Of a DNA stretch of 28,476 nucleotides, positions 1 through 8,152 are shown one piece after another. Position 1 is the stretch's first letter; each line of letters starts with the position of its first letter. This DNA is from a virus. The position numbers and the translations under genes are program-made. The notes under the pieces were generated by a model. The model saw only the letters and a list, made by a program, of their open reading frames with translations, was not told the DNA's origin and made no database searches. The DNA is taken from positions 1-28,476 of the IMG/VR virus record IMGVR_UViG_3300034062_000645; one strand, given 5' to 3'.

Positions 1-983
1 TTGCAAATGATGGTGTGCTGACCAACACAACTGCCGGGGCATTCACGGTTAACCTGCCAGCGTCTCCATCCAATGGAGATCAGGTCATCGTTGCTGATGC
101 GGCGGGTACTTGGGGGACAAACAACCTCACCGTAGGGCGCAATGGAAACAACATAGCTGATGTGGCGCAGGACTTGGTTTGCGACATCAGCGGGGCGTCT
201 GTTCAGTTTGTCTACAACAGTTCTGGTACAGCAAGCTGGGAAGTGTTTGCACAGATTGGCGGCAATGGCGGCACGGCTGTCACGCTGACCGGGACACAGA
301 CTCTCACCAACAAGACGCTGACAGCCCCGGTATTGACTGCACCTGTCCTTGGTACACCAGCAAGCGGGACGCTGACCAATGCAACGGGACTGCCTCTGAC
401 TACTGGCGTAACGGGTAACTTGCCGGTTACTAATTTAAACAGCGGCACATCTGCCTCGGCTTCTACATTCTGGCGTGGCGATGCTTCTTGGGCCGCTATT
501 TCTGCTGGCTTTACGCTTGGCACCCCGGTAGCTACAACCTCTGGCACAAGCATTGACTTTACGGGGATTCCAGCGGGTGTTAAGCAAATCATAATTTCAT
601 TTGTTGGCGTTTCCACAAACGGAACATCTAATAAACTGCTTCAAATAGGTGATTCTGGCGGAATTGAGACTACAGGATATACGAGCAATTCTCATGTTTT
701 TAACGGCGCAACCATCGGTTTCTCCACAGCCGCATCGGGCTATGCTATTCAATCTATTGTTGCTTCGCAGCAGTTGAATGGCAGCATTACTTTAACTCTT
801 GAAAATTCATCGGCATTTACGTGGGCTGGAACTGGATTGTTATGTGACACTGTTGCTGGCGACATAACTTTTACTACAGCGGGAACCAAATCACTCTCAG
901 CGGTGCTTGATCGTGTTCGTCTTACAACTAGCGGTGGAACAGATACATTTGACGCTGGACAAATCAACATTGCGTACATTTAA
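1..983 (+). CDS. Phage tail fibre-like protein, 5' partial
   Basis: This is the C-terminal part of a fibre-type virion protein, probably involved in receptor binding or the fibre shaft. The reading frame is open to the window edge (codons from base 3), so the GTG at 15 is unlikely to be the true start and about 326 residues are visible. The sequence is rich in Thr, Gly, Ser and Asn with almost no charged residues, typical of beta-structured fibres. It contains the phage-fibre motif [13 protein letters not shown], a tandem TAPVL/LGTP stretch and a GDASWA-type spacer, followed by a C-terminal domain of roughly 150 residues that may be the host-contact part. A fibre-assembly chaperone gene follows after 9 nt, which supports the call. 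The 3' half (from about 580) looks more AT-rich than the 5' half, as expected for exchanged receptor-binding domains. The exact receptor and fibre class cannot be told. Confidence 0.75.
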   Translation, partial: ANDGVLTNTTAGAFTVNLPASPSNGDQVIVADAAGTWGTNNLTVGRNGNNIADVAQDLVCDISGASVQFVYNSSGTASWEVFAQIGGNGGTAVTLTGTQTLTNKTLTAPVLTAPVLGTPASGTLTNATGLPLTTGVTGNLPVTNLNSGTSASASTFWRGDASWAAISAGFTLGTPVATTSGTSIDFTGIPAGVKQIIISFVGVSTNGTSNKLLQIGDSGGIETTGYTSNSHVFNGATIGFSTAASGYAIQSIVASQQLNGSITLTLENSSAFTWAGTGLLCDTVAGDITFTTAGTKSLSAVLDRVRLTTSGGTDTFDAGQINIAYI

Positions 984-992
984 GGAATCATC

Positions 993-1289
993 ATGCACAC
1001 CATACAAGCAAATGTAAGCACTGGCGAGATTGTTCAGATTCCCTATACGGCTGAAGAGCAAGCCGAATACGATACAAAGAAGGCAGCGTGGGATGCTGGC
1101 GCTAACGACCGCAAAGCCGCAGAGGTTAGGGCAGAGCGCAGCGCAAAACTAGCTGCAACGGACTGGACTCAGGGTGCTGATACGCCCCAAGCCACTAAAG
1201 ATAAATATGCCCCATACCGCCAAGCACTGCGCGATGTACCAGCACAAGCAGGGTTCCCAAACACTGTCGTTTGGCCCACTCAGGAGTAA
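993..1289 (+). CDS. Phage tail fibre assembly chaperone (APC family-like)
   Basis: This 98-aa protein probably acts as a cytoplasmic chaperone that helps fold or attach the tail fibre and is not itself a virion part. The C-terminus carries the family signature: a TDWTQGADTP segment followed by YRQALRDVPAQAGFP and a final VWP. That pattern is known from the phage tail assembly chaperone family (Pfam Phage_tail_APC). The middle is a charged, Ala-rich helix (KKAAWDAGANDRKAAEVRAE). ATG at 993 is preceded by a GGAA Shine-Dalgarno-like sequence just behind the fibre stop codon. A second, diverged member of the family lies at 3827-4306. Family assignment is firm; which fibre it serves is inferred from adjacency. 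Confidence 0.8.
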   Translation: MHTIQANVSTGEIVQIPYTAEEQAEYDTKKAAWDAGANDRKAAEVRAERSAKLAATDWTQGADTPQATKDKYAPYRQALRDVPAQAGFPNTVVWPTQE

Positions 1290-1292
1290 GCC

Positions 1293-1868
1293 ATGACAAC
1301 CCTATCTGACATCATCACGCCAACCAACCTTGTCACGGCAACGGGAACCCAGACGCTGACCAACAAGACCATTGCTTTTGGTAGCAACACCCTGTCTGAT
1401 GTGGCAAGTCTATCTACGGCCCAGACCTTTACAGGTACTCAGACATTCAGCGGTACATCAGCTACCCTTGCGATGATTTTGAACGACACGGCAGAGGTGG
1501 CAACAGTCTCAGCAACAGCGGCTACAGGCACGATCAACTACGATGTCACCACCCAGTCTGTCCAGTATTACACTAGCAACGCATCAGCCAACTGGACTGT
1601 CAACTTCAGGGCGTCCAGCGGCACATCGTTGAACACTGCCATGACTACGGGGCAGTCTGTGACTGTGGCTTTCTTGGTCACGCAAGGCTCGACTGCCTAT
1701 TACAACAATGTGGTTCAGGTAGATGGCACAACAGTGACTCCCAAGTATCAAGGCGGCACAGCACCAGCGGCTGGTAACGCAAGTTCGGTCGACGTCTATA
1801 TGTACACCATCGTGAAGACGGGCAGTGCGGCATTCACTGTCTTTGCCTCGCAGACCAAGTTTGCATAA
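1293..1868 (+). CDS. Short phage tail fibre/appendage-like protein
   Basis: This 191-aa protein is low in charge and rich in Thr, Ala and Ser, and looks like a virion appendage. Its N-terminal part shares the GTQTLTNKT motif with the upstream fibre and has tandem TFTGTQTFSGTSAT repeats. The remainder looks like an all-beta domain with alternating hydrophobic and polar residues. GGAG lies seven bases before ATG 1293, and the gene is 3 nt from its neighbour. Proteins of this form commonly sit beside fibre genes in environmental phages. It could be a fibre tip, a trimerisation piece or a decoration protein, and I cannot decide which. No enzyme motif is visible. Confidence 0.6.
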   Translation: MTTLSDIITPTNLVTATGTQTLTNKTIAFGSNTLSDVASLSTAQTFTGTQTFSGTSATLAMILNDTAEVATVSATAATGTINYDVTTQSVQYYTSNASANWTVNFRASSGTSLNTAMTTGQSVTVAFLVTQGSTAYYNNVVQVDGTTVTPKYQGGTAPAAGNASSVDVYMYTIVKTGSAAFTVFASQTKFA

Positions 1869-1876
1869 GGACTGAT

Positions 1877-3817
1877 ATGCCATTAGTACAAACAAGGGGT
1901 GCGGCATCAGCCCAAGGCTTTGGTGAGTTTGCACAGGCGACTGTTGCCAACTACATTGAGGACGTGTTCAGCACGTTTCTTTATACGGGTACAGGTGCTA
2001 CGCAAACCATCATCAATAATATTGACCTGTCTGGTAAGGGTGGATTGACTTGGAGTAAAGATAGAAGTGCGGCAAGAACAAATAGTTTAATTGACACTGT
2101 GCGAGGGGCAACATTTGAAATAACCAGTGATGACGCAGGACAGCAGACAACGGAATCAAATGGTTTAAATCAATTTAATAGTAATGGGTATAGGATAGGC
2201 CCGGCAAATAATGTCAATGCTTCTGGTGAAAACTTTGTCTCGTGGACATTCCGAGAGCAAGCAAAATTTTTTGATGTTTTGACGTATACGGGGACAGGAG
2301 TTAACAGAACTATTGCCCACAATCTCGGCTCAGTGCCGGGTTGTATTATGGTCAAGCGAACAACTACGTATGGTTATGATTGGGCTGTCTACCATCGCAG
2401 TCTTGCCAATACCGAATACCTTGTTTTAAACAGCACAGCCGCCAAAGCTACAGGCGCAACATGGTGGAACAGCACAACCCCTACAAGCACAGTCTTCAGC
2501 GTAGGCACTGACGCAAGTGTTAACGCATCAGGCGCAACATACGTAGCCTACCTCTTTGCCCATGACGCAGGCGGCTTTGGCCTGACGGGTACGGACAATG
2601 TGATTTCGTGTGGGTCGTTTACTACTGATGGCAGTGGTAACGCTACGGTGAGCCTTGGGTATGAACCGCAGTTATTCATGCGAAAGAATATAGCTTCTGG
2701 ACAATGGACAGTGTTTGACAATATGCGAGCAATGCCAGCGACAGTAAATACAGCATCATATTTATTCTGGAGTAATGCTGCCGCAGAGTCCGCAAATGAA
2801 AATGGCCCACTGCCAACGGCTGTAGGAGTTTCTTTAACTGGTTTTGCGGCAAGTGAAACCTACATCTACATAGCCATACGCCGTGGCCCGATGAAAGTGC
2901 CTACGCTGGGGACGAGTGTTTATAAAGGCACTACATACTCAGGAACAGGTTCAATTGCAACAATATCAGGAGTTGGTTTTTCACCTGACATGGTTATGAC
3001 AAAACCAAGGTCGCCTGATTATGGATATTACGGCACAGACTATGACCGCCTTAGAGGTGTAAATCAACGGCTTTCTATGAACACAACAGCTGCTGAAAAT
3101 ACAGTTTCTGGTGTTAGTGCTTTCAATATGGATGGTTATTCTTTAGGTATTGATGGAAATTTAAATAGCTCGGCAGTCATTTATGTAAGTTGGAGTTTTC
3201 GCCGCGCCCCCGGCTTCTTTGATGAGGTTTGCTATACGGGGACGGGAGCTGCTGGTCTTACAGTGGCGCATAATTTAACGGTAGTACCTGAGCTGATGAT
3301 TGTAAAAGGTCGTAGCATTGCTGAGGAGTGGAATGTTTATTTTGGTAATAATACAAATTATCTAAAATTAAACAGAACTGATGTACCTCAAACCTCCACA
3401 ACAAGGTGGAATGACACAAGTCCTACTTCTTCTGTTTTTTCGCTTGGTACATCTAATTGGGTAAATGGTTCTGGCTCTACATATGTAGCCTACCTCTTCG
3501 CAACCTGTGCTGGTGTGTCCAAAGTGTTTTCATATACAGGCAACGGCTCATCACAGACAATTAACTGTGGCTTCACAGGCGGGTCAAGATTCGTAATGAT
3601 TAAGCGTACAGACTCAACTGGTGATTGGTACGTCTGGGACAGCGCAAGGGGAATTGTGGCAGGGAATGATCCACACCTCAGCCTTAATTCAACAGCCGCT
3701 GAAGTCACGACAGACGACAGCGTGGATACTGACAACACAGGGTTTATTGTTAATCAGGTATCAGCAACAGACGTTAACGTAACTTCTGCAACCTACATTG
3801 GACTCGCAATCGCATAA
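1877..3817 (+). CDS. Modular repeat tail/appendage protein (DUF7483-like repeats)
   Basis: This 646-aa protein is built mostly of about six copies of a 90-100-residue beta module. Each copy starts with YTGTG or a variant (near residues 36, 136, 233, 349, 455 and 555), continues with an HNLG..P..MIVKR-type strand, then YL.LN.TAA, WN.T.PTS..FS.G, and ends in a strand such as YVAYLFA, YVSWSF or YIYIAIR. This resembles the repeat annotated as DUF7483 in phage structural proteins. Residues 1-35 (LVQTRGAASAQGFGEFA) probably attach it to the particle. AGGA precedes ATG 1877, and a chaperone gene follows at 3827. Modules 1, 4 and 5 look visibly more AT-rich than the others, suggesting mosaic exchange. 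A role in surface or receptor binding is inferred. Confidence 0.65.
   Translation: MPLVQTRGAASAQGFGEFAQATVANYIEDVFSTFLYTGTGATQTIINNIDLSGKGGLTWSKDRSAARTNSLIDTVRGATFEITSDDAGQQTTESNGLNQFNSNGYRIGPANNVNASGENFVSWTFREQAKFFDVLTYTGTGVNRTIAHNLGSVPGCIMVKRTTTYGYDWAVYHRSLANTEYLVLNSTAAKATGATWWNSTTPTSTVFSVGTDASVNASGATYVAYLFAHDAGGFGLTGTDNVISCGSFTTDGSGNATVSLGYEPQLFMRKNIASGQWTVFDNMRAMPATVNTASYLFWSNAAAESANENGPLPTAVGVSLTGFAASETYIYIAIRRGPMKVPTLGTSVYKGTTYSGTGSIATISGVGFSPDMVMTKPRSPDYGYYGTDYDRLRGVNQRLSMNTTAAENTVSGVSAFNMDGYSLGIDGNLNSSAVIYVSWSFRRAPGFFDEVCYTGTGAAGLTVAHNLTVVPELMIVKGRSIAEEWNVYFGNNTNYLKLNRTDVPQTSTTRWNDTSPTSSVFSLGTSNWVNGSGSTYVAYLFATCAGVSKVFSYTGNGSSQTINCGFTGGSRFVMIKRTDSTGDWYVWDSARGIVAGNDPHLSLNSTAAEVTTDDSVDTDNTGFIVNQVSATDVNVTSATYIGLAIA
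1980..3817 (+). repeat. Approximately six diverged protein-level module repeats
   Basis: Degenerate repeats of about 285-310 nt begin at TATACGGG(G/T)ACAGG-type sequences encoding YTGTG. Copies 2 and 5 are most alike, both reading YTGTG, then HNL, then NxSGxTYVAYLFA. The repeat is clear in the protein but weak in DNA, so the duplications are old or the modules were acquired separately. Boundaries are approximate. Confidence 0.6.
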
Positions 3818-3826
3818 GGACACATC

Positions 3827-4306
3827 ATGCAAATCAGAACAAATGACGGTCAGGTAATGTACGAGGCAGAGTTTCGTGCATACCAAAAAGCCAATGGTGG
3901 CCCAGCGTGGGACACAACGACAACCGAGGTCTTGACAGCACTAGGCGCTGATGTAGTCTTTGAAGGCCCACAAGCCTCTGGCGGGACGGTCTACCAGTAC
4001 AGCCAAGCGGCTGGTGTTGAGCAGATTGATGGCAAGTGGTACACCAAGTACATCCTCGGCCCTGTTTTCACCGACACAGCAGACTCAACTGCTGCCGAGC
4101 AAGAGGCTGCTTACAAGGCCAGCAAGGACGCAGAGCAAGCCAAGGCGATACGCACCAGCCGGGATGACAAGCTGACTGAGACTGATTGGCGGTTTCGCAG
4201 TGATATGACACCTTCACAGGCGTGGAAAGATTACTGCCAAGCCTTGCGAGACATCCCAGCACAGGCTGGATTTCCTTGGACCATAACTTGGCCTGACGCA
4301 CCATGA
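3827..4306 (+). CDS. Phage tail fibre assembly chaperone, second copy
   Basis: This 159-aa protein is paralogous at its C-terminus to the 98-aa protein at 993. It has TETDWRFRSDMTPSQAWKDY followed by CQALRDIPAQAGFP and a terminal WPDAP, which is the APC-type signature. It carries an extra N-terminal domain of about 75 residues (VMYEAEFRAYQK, TTTEVLTALGADVVFEGPQA), absent from the shorter copy, that may recognise a different fibre. A charged helix rich in Ala, Lys and Glu joins the two parts. AGGA precedes ATG 3827. The stop codon overlaps the next start as ATGA, linking the fibre block to the lysis block. Presumably it serves the 646-aa modular protein directly upstream. Confidence 0.75.
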   Translation: MQIRTNDGQVMYEAEFRAYQKANGGPAWDTTTTEVLTALGADVVFEGPQASGGTVYQYSQAAGVEQIDGKWYTKYILGPVFTDTADSTAAEQEAAYKASKDAEQAKAIRTSRDDKLTETDWRFRSDMTPSQAWKDYCQALRDIPAQAGFPWTITWPDAP

Positions 4307-4473
4307 GTGAAATAGACATCCGATTGACGAGCCACGAGGCCGTTTGTGCTGAGAGGTATGCACAGATCAATGCGCGGCTCAAAAGGCTTGAGGGCGTGAT
4401 TATGAAGACCACGGGTGTCTTGATTGTTTCCATGTCCGCTATCGTTTACGCCTCTTTGACATTTGGGCGATGA
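4303..4473 (+). CDS. Small tail-anchored membrane protein, XhlA-like topology
   Basis: This 56-aa ORF begins at an ATG that overlaps the preceding stop as ATGA. Residues 1-34 are charged and helical (HEAVCAERYAQINARLKRLE, heptad-like). Residues 36-52 form one hydrophobic segment (TTGVLIVSMSAIVYASL), and the end is short and basic (FGR). A cytoplasmic helix followed by a C-terminal TM is the layout of XhlA-type lysis accessory proteins, though short. It opens a run of membrane protein genes that ends in holin and lysozyme, so a role in lysis timing or as an accessory holin is likely but not proven. It has a single cysteine. The gene is easily lost to a length cutoff. Confidence 0.6.
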   Translation: MSEIDIRLTSHEAVCAERYAQINARLKRLEGVIMKTTGVLIVSMSAIVYASLTFGR

Positions 4474-4474
4474 T

Positions 4475-4627
4475 GTGGATTTATTTGAAGTCCTATCCAA
4501 AGCATGGCCGATCCTGCTGGCGCTGATCACCCTGATTATCGTCTTGGCAAAGTTGGATTTGCGCGTGGCGGTACTGGAAGAGAAGATCAAGGCTTTATTT
4601 GAAATGTGGAATAGGCGGGACAAATGA
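4475..4627 (+). CDS. Small single-TM membrane protein with charged coiled-coil tail
   Basis: This 50-aa ORF starts with GTG at 4475, one base after the previous stop, and its stop overlaps the next gene as ATGA at 4624. No in-frame ATG exists upstream of the GTG. Residues 11-25 are strongly hydrophobic (WPILLALITLIIVLA). The rest is a charged amphipathic helix (RVAVLEEKIKALFEMWNRRDK). The topology is N-terminal anchor plus helix, the reverse of its 56-aa neighbour. The tight coupling on both sides argues that it is translated. It could be a small holin, an antiholin or a stunted inner-membrane spanin (the helix is too short for a normal Rz). No homologue is recognised with confidence. Confidence 0.55.
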   Translation: MDLFEVLSKAWPILLALITLIIVLAKLDLRVAVLEEKIKALFEMWNRRDK

Positions 4628-5082
4628 TTGACCTTACCAAAGCCATTGGAGCAGTCGCAGCCAGCATTGCAGCCATTGGCGGCGGGTACACGTTGGCAGA
4701 CAAGTTTGGGTGGTTTGACCGAGCTATCCTTGAGTGGTCACCAGAGCATTTTAAAATTGTGGCAGCGGCGGGGCAACCTATCAATGTGACAGTGGCCCGG
4801 ATCAAAAAGCGGGATGACTGCTCCGTGGAGAGTTTTACCCCCAGCATCCGTGACGCCGCAGGTATGGTGCATGAGGCAACGACTACGGCGAGCAAGTTCA
4901 GCGGCCCAGCAGGGCCAACAATTGACACGTTCACGTACCAACTCACGATGGTGAGAAAAGAGAAGATTGCGCCGGGTTCAGCTACATTGCTGGCAACGAT
5001 CAAGTACAAATGCCCGGAGGGTGAGCGTGTGGTTCAGTACCCCCGCCATGCAAACCTGAGTTTTGACCTAAAGGACAAATGA
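4624..5082 (+). CDS. Membrane-anchored lysis-cassette protein of unknown function
   Basis: This 152-aa protein has an N-terminal hydrophobic segment at about residues 7-24 (Ala/Gly-rich, reading AIGAVAASIAAIGGGYTLAD). A soluble, predominantly beta domain follows. Two cysteines, C66 (RDDCSVESF) and C130 (KYKCPEGE), could form a disulfide if the domain is periplasmic. There is no lipobox and no catalytic motif. Start ATG 4624 is coupled to the upstream gene by ATGA, and the end is coupled likewise to the holin-like gene. The position inside the lysis block suggests a role in envelope disruption or lysis regulation, for example in place of the Rz/Rz1 pair that I do not find. This is inference only. 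Confidence 0.5.
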   Translation: MIDLTKAIGAVAASIAAIGGGYTLADKFGWFDRAILEWSPEHFKIVAAAGQPINVTVARIKKRDDCSVESFTPSIRDAAGMVHEATTTASKFSGPAGPTIDTFTYQLTMVRKEKIAPGSATLLATIKYKCPEGERVVQYPRHANLSFDLKDK

Positions 5083-5567
5083 TGCTAACCCTACTCTCAT
5101 CGCTATTTGGTTTCCTTGCTGGCGGCTTGCCCAAGGTGCTTGGTTTTTTCCAAGACCGCGCAGACAAGACCCACGAACTCACGATGGCAAGGCTCCAGAC
5201 AGAGCGCGAACTGGAACTCCGCAAAGCTGGCTTTGAAGTCATGCAGCGGGTGGAGGAGATCAAGTTTGAGGGGCAGATGGTTGAAGCTGCATCAGCCGAG
5301 CGCAGCGCCCTGTACGCGCACGACATAGCCATTGGTCAAGGTGCAAGCCAGTGGGTGATCAATCTGCGGGCGGGCGTAAGGCCCAACATCACTTACGGTA
5401 TGTTCCTCCTGCTGGTGTTTGTTGAGGTGGCTGGATTTGCTTATGCATGGCATCACGCCGTAGATTTTCAGATCATGCTGAATAACCTTTGGGACGATGA
5501 AACGCAAACTATCTGGACGTTGATCATCAGTTTCTGGTTTGGAAGCCAAGCGTTCAGCAAGAAATGA
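5079..5567 (+). CDS. Holin, three-TM family (GTA_holin_3TM-like)
   Basis: This 162-aa protein probably forms the inner-membrane hole that releases or activates the endolysin. A first hydrophobic segment spans residues 3-23 (LTLLSSLFGFLAGGLPKVLG). A charged coiled coil occupies about 28-65, and two C-terminal TMs lie at about 104-124 and 143-158. The order and the motifs RAGVRPNITY, NLWDDETQTIW and SFWFGSQAFSKK match the three-TM holin family found in gene transfer agents and many proteobacterial phages. The lysozyme gene begins inside its stop codon (ATGA at 5564), which is the expected holin-endolysin order. Start ATG 5079 overlaps the preceding stop codon; a second ATG follows immediately. 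Confidence 0.8.
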   Translation: MMLTLLSSLFGFLAGGLPKVLGFFQDRADKTHELTMARLQTERELELRKAGFEVMQRVEEIKFEGQMVEAASAERSALYAHDIAIGQGASQWVINLRAGVRPNITYGMFLLLVFVEVAGFAYAWHHAVDFQIMLNNLWDDETQTIWTLIISFWFGSQAFSKK

Positions 5568-6040
5568 AAGTCTCTCAACGGTGCAAAGAGATGATCAAGC
5601 ACCATGAGGGGGTGCGATTTAAACCGTACCGCTGCCCAGCGCGGCTCTGGACTGTAGGAGTAGGCCATGTTTTATACCCCGATCAAGGTCGTTTACCTCT
5701 GGATCAAAGAGACGCTTACCCGCTTAAAGCGGAAGATAACCGCGTATTTTCAGGAGCCGAAGTAGATGGAATCCTTGGTGCTGATCTCCAGCGATTTGAA
5801 GTTGGGGTCGCCAAACTTTTTCCTGTGGTTCTTACCCAAGGCCAAAACGACGCTCTTGTCAGCTTTGCTTTTAATCTCGGTCTGGGCGGCGTACAGCGAT
5901 CAACCCTCCGTCAGAAGGTTCTTCGGGGAGAGGTTGAAGCGGCGGCAGACGAGTTCTTGAAGTTTACACGGGGCGGGGGTAAAATCCTACCGGGGCTAGT
6001 CAAGCGCAGAAACGACGAACGCGCTCTGTTCCTATCTTAG
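5564..6040 (+). CDS. Endolysin: GH24 lysozyme (N-acetylmuramidase)
   Basis: This 158-aa enzyme cleaves the MurNAc-GlcNAc bonds of peptidoglycan at the end of infection. The GH24 signature is complete: catalytic E15 in KHHEGVRFKPY, C24 eight residues on, and T30 in LWTVGVGH. That is the E-8-C-5-T variant of the T4 lysozyme E-D-T triad, seen in P21-type R endolysins. The C-terminal half carries DALVSFAFNLG and GLVKRRNDERALF, also typical of the family. No signal peptide or SAR anchor is present, so it should depend on the upstream holin to reach the wall. Its length matches phage lysozymes. Start ATG 5564 overlaps the holin stop. Confidence 0.92.
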   Translation: MKVSQRCKEMIKHHEGVRFKPYRCPARLWTVGVGHVLYPDQGRLPLDQRDAYPLKAEDNRVFSGAEVDGILGADLQRFEVGVAKLFPVVLTQGQNDALVSFAFNLGLGGVQRSTLRQKVLRGEVEAAADEFLKFTRGGGKILPGLVKRRNDERALFLS

Positions 6041-6049
6041 GATTGATCC

Positions 6050-8152
6050 ATGCCACTACAGAAAATTCAGCTCAAGCCGGGTGTAAACAGGGAAGGAACT
6101 CGTTACGCTAGAGAGGGCGGCTACTACGAGTCGGATAACGTCCGGTTTCGGCAAGGTACACCTGAAAAGATAGGCGGCTGGGTACGCATATCTGCTAACA
6201 CGTTCTTGGGCGTCTGCCGTTCCCTGTGGAACTGGGTCACCTTTAGTTACCAGAACCTGATTGGGGTTGGCACAAACCTCAAGTTCTACATACTTAATGG
6301 CGGTACTTACTACGACATCACCCCTACCCAGACTGTCCACACGCTAACCAACCCGTTTGCCACAGTCAACGGCTCAACTACGGTCACAGTCACGGACGCC
6401 ACGGGCGGTTACATCAACAATGATTTCGTGACGTTTACAGGTGCTACCGCAGTAGGTGGCATAACGATCTCTGGCGAGTATCAGATAGCCTATTCCGTTG
6501 GTACGACCTACACCATTACCGCAGCATCTGCGGCAACGTCTACAACTACAGGTGGCGGCACGGTCTATGCTGTTTATCAAATCAATACTGGCCCTGCTTA
6601 CGCTGTACCGTTGGTGGGCTGGGGTTCTGGCACTTGGGGTTCTGGTACTTGGGGCAACAGCGCCACTTCTTCGGACGCTATGCGGATATGGAACCAATTT
6701 AACTTTGGTGAAGACCTGATCTACGGCCCGAGGGGTGGGCCACTGTACTACTGGGATGCCACTATCGGCTACCAAGCGGCTACAGTTACCATGACAATTG
6801 CCAACCCCTGCGTTGTCACTTCTACTACTGTCCTTCCTGATCTGACAGCCATTGTGTTTGAAACCACTGGCGCACTGCCAACAGGTCTGCTGGTAGGCAC
6901 AACCTATTACACCCGGTTTGTGTCGTCTACCACATTCAACCTGTCGCTGACCCCCACAGGGGCGCTCATCATCACTACGGGCAGTCAGTCGGGTACGCAC
7001 ACGGTATCCCAGCGTGGAGTACTGGTATCACAGCTAAATGGGGCAAGCAGTGTTCCACTGACTCAAATAGCGTTCCTTGTCTCTGACGCAAGCCGTTTTG
7101 TGCTTTGCTTTGGAACCAACGACATTGGATCAACGTCAGTCAATCCACTCCTAATCCGGTGGTCTGACCAAGAAAGTGTTGTGGAGTGGTCGCCAGCAAT
7201 TACCAATCAGGCAGGTAGCATCACCCTGTCCCACGGCTCTACCATCGTGACAGCTATCCAGAGCAAGCAAGAGATTGTGGTGTTTACAGATGCTGCCCTT
7301 TATTCCCTTCAGTACCTTGGCCCACCGTATGTCTGGGGGTCACAGTTGTTGGCTGACAACACCTCTATTGCTGGCCCCAATGCGGTGGCTTTGGCAGCAG
7401 GGATTATTTATTGGATGGGCGTAGACAAGTTCTACAAGTACGACGGACGGCTGCAAACGCTCAACTGCGACTTGCTCAGGTATGTCTACAACGACATTGA
7501 TCGGAGCCAGTTTGAACAAGTATATGCAGCCACCAATGAAGGTTTCAGTGAAGTATGGTGGTTCTACCCCAGTAACGGTTCTACGACCAACGACAGCTAT
7601 GTGGTTTTCAACTACATAGAGAATGTCTGGTACTACGGCACTATGGCACGAACTGCATGGTTGGATAGCGGTCTTCAAGACTACCCGCTTGCAGCGACAT
7701 ACAACAACAATCTTGTCCAGCACGAACTGGGAGTAGATGACGGAACAACCGCCACGCTTGCTCCAATCAACGCATTCATCACCTCGTCCCAGTTTGATAT
7801 TGGCGACGGGCACGACTTTGCATTTGTCTGGAGGATGCTGCCAGACTTGACCTTTAATGGCTCCACTGACGGGACAACGCCTAGCTTGACCATGCAGCTT
7901 CTGCCTTTGCAAAACTCTGGCTCTGGTTTTAACAACCCCAAGTCAGTCGGTGGAACTAGCAGCAGCGCAGAGGGTACAGTCACAGCAACCCAGACCTACC
8001 CCATTGACCTAGACACTTACAACGGGCAGTTGAATATCCGGGTCAGGGCACGGCAGATGGCGATGAAGATCAGTTCCAACACCCTTGGCACTCAATGGCA
8101 GCTAGGCGCTCCAAGAATTGACATCCGCCAAGACGGCAGACGAGGCGGGTAA
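6050..8152 (+). CDS. Tail/DNA-stabilisation-like virion protein
   Basis: This 700-aa structural protein begins IQLKPGVNREGTRYAREGGY and continues with NVRFRQGTPEKIGGW. That N-terminal signature recurs in environmental podovirus proteins usually annotated as tail or packaged-DNA stabilisation (P22 gp10-like) proteins. The body has many beta strands and aromatic-rich blades (GVDKFYKYDGRLQTL, SEVWWFYP, YVVFNYIENVWYYG), suggesting a propeller-like tail hub or nozzle. Two small Thr-rich beta domains appear to be inserted at about residues 98-178 (NDFVTFTGATAVGGITISGE) and 243-320 (ETTGALPTGLLVGTTYYTRF). AGGA precedes ATG 6050. The C-terminal RIDIRQDGRRGG is basic. The structural assignment is fair; the exact position in the tail is inferred. 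Confidence 0.65.
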   Translation: MPLQKIQLKPGVNREGTRYAREGGYYESDNVRFRQGTPEKIGGWVRISANTFLGVCRSLWNWVTFSYQNLIGVGTNLKFYILNGGTYYDITPTQTVHTLTNPFATVNGSTTVTVTDATGGYINNDFVTFTGATAVGGITISGEYQIAYSVGTTYTITAASAATSTTTGGGTVYAVYQINTGPAYAVPLVGWGSGTWGSGTWGNSATSSDAMRIWNQFNFGEDLIYGPRGGPLYYWDATIGYQAATVTMTIANPCVVTSTTVLPDLTAIVFETTGALPTGLLVGTTYYTRFVSSTTFNLSLTPTGALIITTGSQSGTHTVSQRGVLVSQLNGASSVPLTQIAFLVSDASRFVLCFGTNDIGSTSVNPLLIRWSDQESVVEWSPAITNQAGSITLSHGSTIVTAIQSKQEIVVFTDAALYSLQYLGPPYVWGSQLLADNTSIAGPNAVALAAGIIYWMGVDKFYKYDGRLQTLNCDLLRYVYNDIDRSQFEQVYAATNEGFSEVWWFYPSNGSTTNDSYVVFNYIENVWYYGTMARTAWLDSGLQDYPLAATYNNNLVQHELGVDDGTTATLAPINAFITSSQFDIGDGHDFAFVWRMLPDLTFNGSTDGTTPSLTMQLLPLQNSGSGFNNPKSVGGTSSSAEGTVTATQTYPIDLDTYNGQLNIRVRARQMAMKISSNTLGTQWQLGAPRIDIRQDGRRGG

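Noticed and set aside
3933-3960. TTGACA on the plus strand as a promoter
   Set aside because: No acceptable -10 box at 16-18 nt and it lies within a chaperone coding region.
4473-4526. ATG-started 17-codon ORF at the junction of the two small membrane genes
   Set aside because: Too short and without hydrophobic or coiled-coil character; the overlapping GTG frame is longer, coupled to both neighbours and membrane-like.
6374-7000. Antisense ORF of 208 aa
   Set aside because: Arg/Cys-rich shadow of the 700-aa structural gene with no family features.
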